Source: Anaeromyxobacter oryzae
Lineage (GTDB): Bacteria > Myxococcota > Myxococcia > Myxococcales > Anaeromyxobacteraceae
Direction: 5' to 3'
Assembly (NCBI RefSeq): GCF_023169945.1
Contig: NZ_AP025591.1
Span: 62,001 to 126,000, forward strand
DNA: 64,000 nt
Shown here: positions 62,206 through 64,000 of the stretch, in pieces
How the letters are laid out: each line of letters starts with the position of its first letter
How positions within the stretch are numbered: the first letter of the stretch is position 1
Notes under the pieces: generated by a model
The model's input: only the letters and a program-made list of their open reading frames with translations
Told to the model about the DNA's origin: nothing
Databases searched by the model: none
Made by a program: the position numbers and the translations under genes

Positions 62206-64000
62206 ATGCGGCGGCCGGCAGCCCTCTCCTTCGCGCTCCTGTCCGCCACGCTGCTCGCCTGCGCGCCCTCCGGGGCGCCGTCGCACCCCGGGCACGCGGA
62301 CCCACCCCCGGTCGACCCGTCACCTCCGCCACCTCCACCTCCCCCGCCACCGCCTCCACCTCCGCCCCCGCCGCCCGATACCGGCCCCACGCTCCGCACC
62401 GCCTGGCCGGTCGGCCGCGCCGCAGGGTACGTGAACCCCATCCCGGCGGAGAACGCCAACGGCGGCGATTGGGGCTGGGCGGACGGGCAGGCGGGCGGCG
62501 GGCACCTCGAGGCTTACGCGGATCGGGTCTCCGCGCACGCCGGCGAGACGACCCGGATCATGGCGCGCTCTGACGTGGCGCGCGGCGTGACATGGGTCCT
62601 CTACCGGCTCGGCTGGTACGGCGGTGCGGGCGCGCGCGCGATCGCCTCCGGAGGCCCGGCGACGGTCGGGCCGCAGCCGCCGTGCCCGCCGGCGCCGGGG
62701 ACCGGGCTCGTGCGCTGCGCGTGGCCCGCGGCGTTCACGATCCCGATCGACGGCGCGGCGGTGTCCGGCCTCCACGTGGTGAAGCTGCTCCGCGACGACG
62801 GCGTCGTCGCGTTCGCGCCCGTGGTCGTCGTGGACGAGCGCCCCGCGGACCTGCTCTTCCAGGCGGCGGTCAACACGTGGCAGGCGTACAACTCCTGGGG
62901 CGGGACCTCGCTGTACGACGATCCGGGCCACGTCGTGTCGGGGAGCCTCCCGCCGCTCGTCAGCTTCGACCGGCCGTACGGCGGCTCCGGCGGCCTCGGG
63001 CCGATGCTCTACTACGAGCTGCCCTTCGTCCGGTTCGCCGAGCGGAACGGCTACGACGTCTCGTACACCACCGACGTCGACGTCTCGGTGCGCGGCTGGC
63101 GCCACGTGTTCCGCGCGGGCGCGGTGGTCGTCGCGGGCCACGACGAGTACTGGTCCGGCGCGATCCGGGACACGCTCGAGGCGGTGCGCGACGCGGGCAT
63201 GCCGCTCCTCTTCTTCAGCGCGAACACCGGTTACTGGAAGATCCGCTACGACGACCTGGCGCAGGCGCCGGCGAACCCTCGCGTCATCGCCTGCTACAAG
63301 AGCACGCAGCAGGACCCGGGCGCGGATCCCGTCTCCGGCCCGGAACGCACCGGGCGCTTCCGCGACCCGCAGATCGCGCGGCCGGAGAACGGGCTCGTCG
63401 GCGCGTACTACGAATCCTGGCTCCTCCTCTCCTTCCCGCTGGTCGTCACCGACCCGTCGAGCTGGCTGTTCGCGGGGACCGGCCTCGGCGCCGGCGACAC
63501 GCTCCCGCTCGTGGTCGGCGTCGAGTACGACGTCGTCGGGGACAACGGCGCCGATCCGCCGGGGCTGCGGGTGGACGCGCGGTCGCCGGTGCTCGACGCC
63601 GAGGGGAGCCCCGGCTTCGCCGCCGCCGTCCACTACCGGGCGCCGAGCGGCGCGCTGGTGTTCGACGCGGGCAGCATCCGCTGGCCGCAGGGGCTCGACC
63701 CGTCCGACGACGCCTACGATCCGCGCGTCGAGCGGATGACCGCGAACGTGCTCCGCCAGGCGCTCGGGCTCGACGTGCCGGCCGGCGTGGGCGCCGGCGG
63801 GGTGTCACGATCCGTCTACGCCCCGCCGTCGGGGCCGTTCGCGCGCTCGGTGACGACGCGTGCGACCGGGCTCTCCGGTCCGACGGGGGTCGCGATGCTC
63901 CCCGACGGCACGCTCGCCGTCGCCGAGCCGCGGAACAACCGCATCCTCCGCGTGACGACCGCCGGGGCGATCTCCGTGCTCGCGGGCGACCTCGCGGCCT
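62206..64000 (+). CDS. Lipoprotein with N,N-dimethylformamidase beta-subunit-like domain, 5' part
   Basis: This open frame of at least 598 codons runs off the right edge. It starts with a lipoprotein signal (MRRPAALSFALLSATLLAC, lipobox LLAC), then a run of 18 prolines. A domain like the large subunit of dimethylformamidase follows: WVLYRLGWYGGAGARAI, DLLFQAAVNTWQAYNSWGG, RPYGGSGG, VSYTTDVDVS, VVVAGHDEYWS and LLFFSANTGYWKI. A beta-propeller-like (NHL) part begins near residue 555 (LSGPTGVAMLPDGTLAVAEP, then NNRILRV). Real dimethylformamidase is cytoplasmic and two-subunit, so an exported form probably has another substrate or role. It lies 85 bases after the histidine kinase gene. Confidence 0.85.
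   Translation, partial: MRRPAALSFALLSATLLACAPSGAPSHPGHADPPPVDPSPPPPPPPPPPPPPPPPPPDTGPTLRTAWPVGRAAGYVNPIPAENANGGDWGWADGQAGGGHLEAYADRVSAHAGETTRIMARSDVARGVTWVLYRLGWYGGAGARAIASGGPATVGPQPPCPPAPGTGLVRCAWPAAFTIPIDGAAVSGLHVVKLLRDDGVVAFAPVVVVDERPADLLFQAAVNTWQAYNSWGGTSLYDDPGHVVSGSLPPLVSFDRPYGGSGGLGPMLYYELPFVRFAERNGYDVSYTTDVDVSVRGWRHVFRAGAVVVAGHDEYWSGAIRDTLEAVRDAGMPLLFFSANTGYWKIRYDDLAQAPANPRVIACYKSTQQDPGADPVSGPERTGRFRDPQIARPENGLVGAYYESWLLLSFPLVVTDPSSWLFAGTGLGAGDTLPLVVGVEYDVVGDNGADPPGLRVDARSPVLDAEGSPGFAAAVHYRAPSGALVFDAGSIRWPQGLDPSDDAYDPRVERMTANVLRQALGLDVPAGVGAGGVSRSVYAPPSGPFARSVTTRATGLSGPTGVAMLPDGTLAVAEPRNNRILRVTTAGAISVLAGDLAA
62323..62376 (+). repeat. Proline-codon repeat, 18 consecutive CCN codons
   Basis: Mixed CCT, CCA, CCG and CCC codons encode a stiff spacer between the lipid anchor and the catalytic-like domain of the lipoprotein. 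The mixed codons argue against a fresh slippage expansion. Long proline runs usually need EF-P. Confidence 0.8.

Noticed and set aside
62320..63633. A 437-codon minus-strand frame at the right end
   Set aside because: It is antisense to a recognisable dimethylformamidase-like protein and is Arg/Asp/Val-rich.

Overview
The window is very GC-rich bacterial chromosome, densely coding on both strands, with GTG starts and GGAGG-type ribosome sites. The gene content points to a myxobacterium close to Anaeromyxobacter. It has a myxococcal DUF2378/TIGR02265 protein, a Frz-like chemotaxis operon, a giant Ser/Thr kinase-AAA-histidine kinase hybrid, many two-component sensors, the citramalate route to branched-chain amino acids and a selenocysteine formate dehydrogenase. 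The genus is an inference from content. No rRNA, tRNA, CRISPR array, prophage or insertion sequence was seen.

Layout. 1-6.2 kb: the 3' part of an EF-G paralogue, a small secreted protein, an unusual aldo/keto reductase, a chemoreceptor and class I fumarase. 6.4-13.5 kb: DUF2378 protein, a membrane acyltransferase, the leuB-cimA pair, a SIMPL-domain protein, an FKBP isomerase and a lipid acyltransferase. 13.8-16.5 kb: ferritin-like protein, eutB and eutC, tightly joined. 16.5-20.8 kb: Tat lipoprotein aldo/keto reductase, RNase HI, PlsC, PepD and a tiny zinc-ribbon protein. 20.9-24.5 kb: four overlapping or abutting genes (acyl-CoA dehydrogenase-like, adenylation enzyme, carrier protein, hexapeptide acetyltransferase). 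The adenylation pocket reads D-L-S-Y-L-A-L-V-C-K, which resembles the prolyl-carrier-protein ligases of pyrrole and anatoxin pathways. 24.6-30.8 kb: receiver protein plus a 1906-residue hybrid kinase behind a good sigma-70-like promoter.

30.9-37.9 kb: lipoprotein, AsmA/DUF748-like protein, a gamma-synthase family PLP enzyme, a PFK with pyrophosphate-type signature residues, a methyltransferase, and a KAS III-like enzyme with a secreted protein. 37.9-45.8 kb: a seven-gene chemotaxis operon (cheW-cheY-mcp-cheR-cheW-cheA/Y-cheB), every junction a 4-bp overlap. 46-48.8 kb: small conserved protein, the DUF2182/DUF1326 pair and FdhE. 48.9-56.5 kb: formate dehydrogenase, with a fused FeS-NrfD subunit and a catalytic subunit read through an in-frame UGA with a SECIS-like hairpin. 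Upstream lie a sigma-54-type promoter, tandem TGTCAC/GTGACA dyads and a sigma-54 activator gene. 56.7-64 kb: a Cache-HAMP-PAS sensor with no output domain, a small outer-membrane-like protein, a SET-domain protein, a CHASE-GAF histidine kinase and the start of a lipoprotein related to the dimethylformamidase beta subunit, cut by the window edge.

The best leads are the prolyl-type carrier-protein operon at 20.9-24.5 kb and the complete sigma-54/SECIS regulatory set of the formate dehydrogenase at 53.6-54.5 kb.
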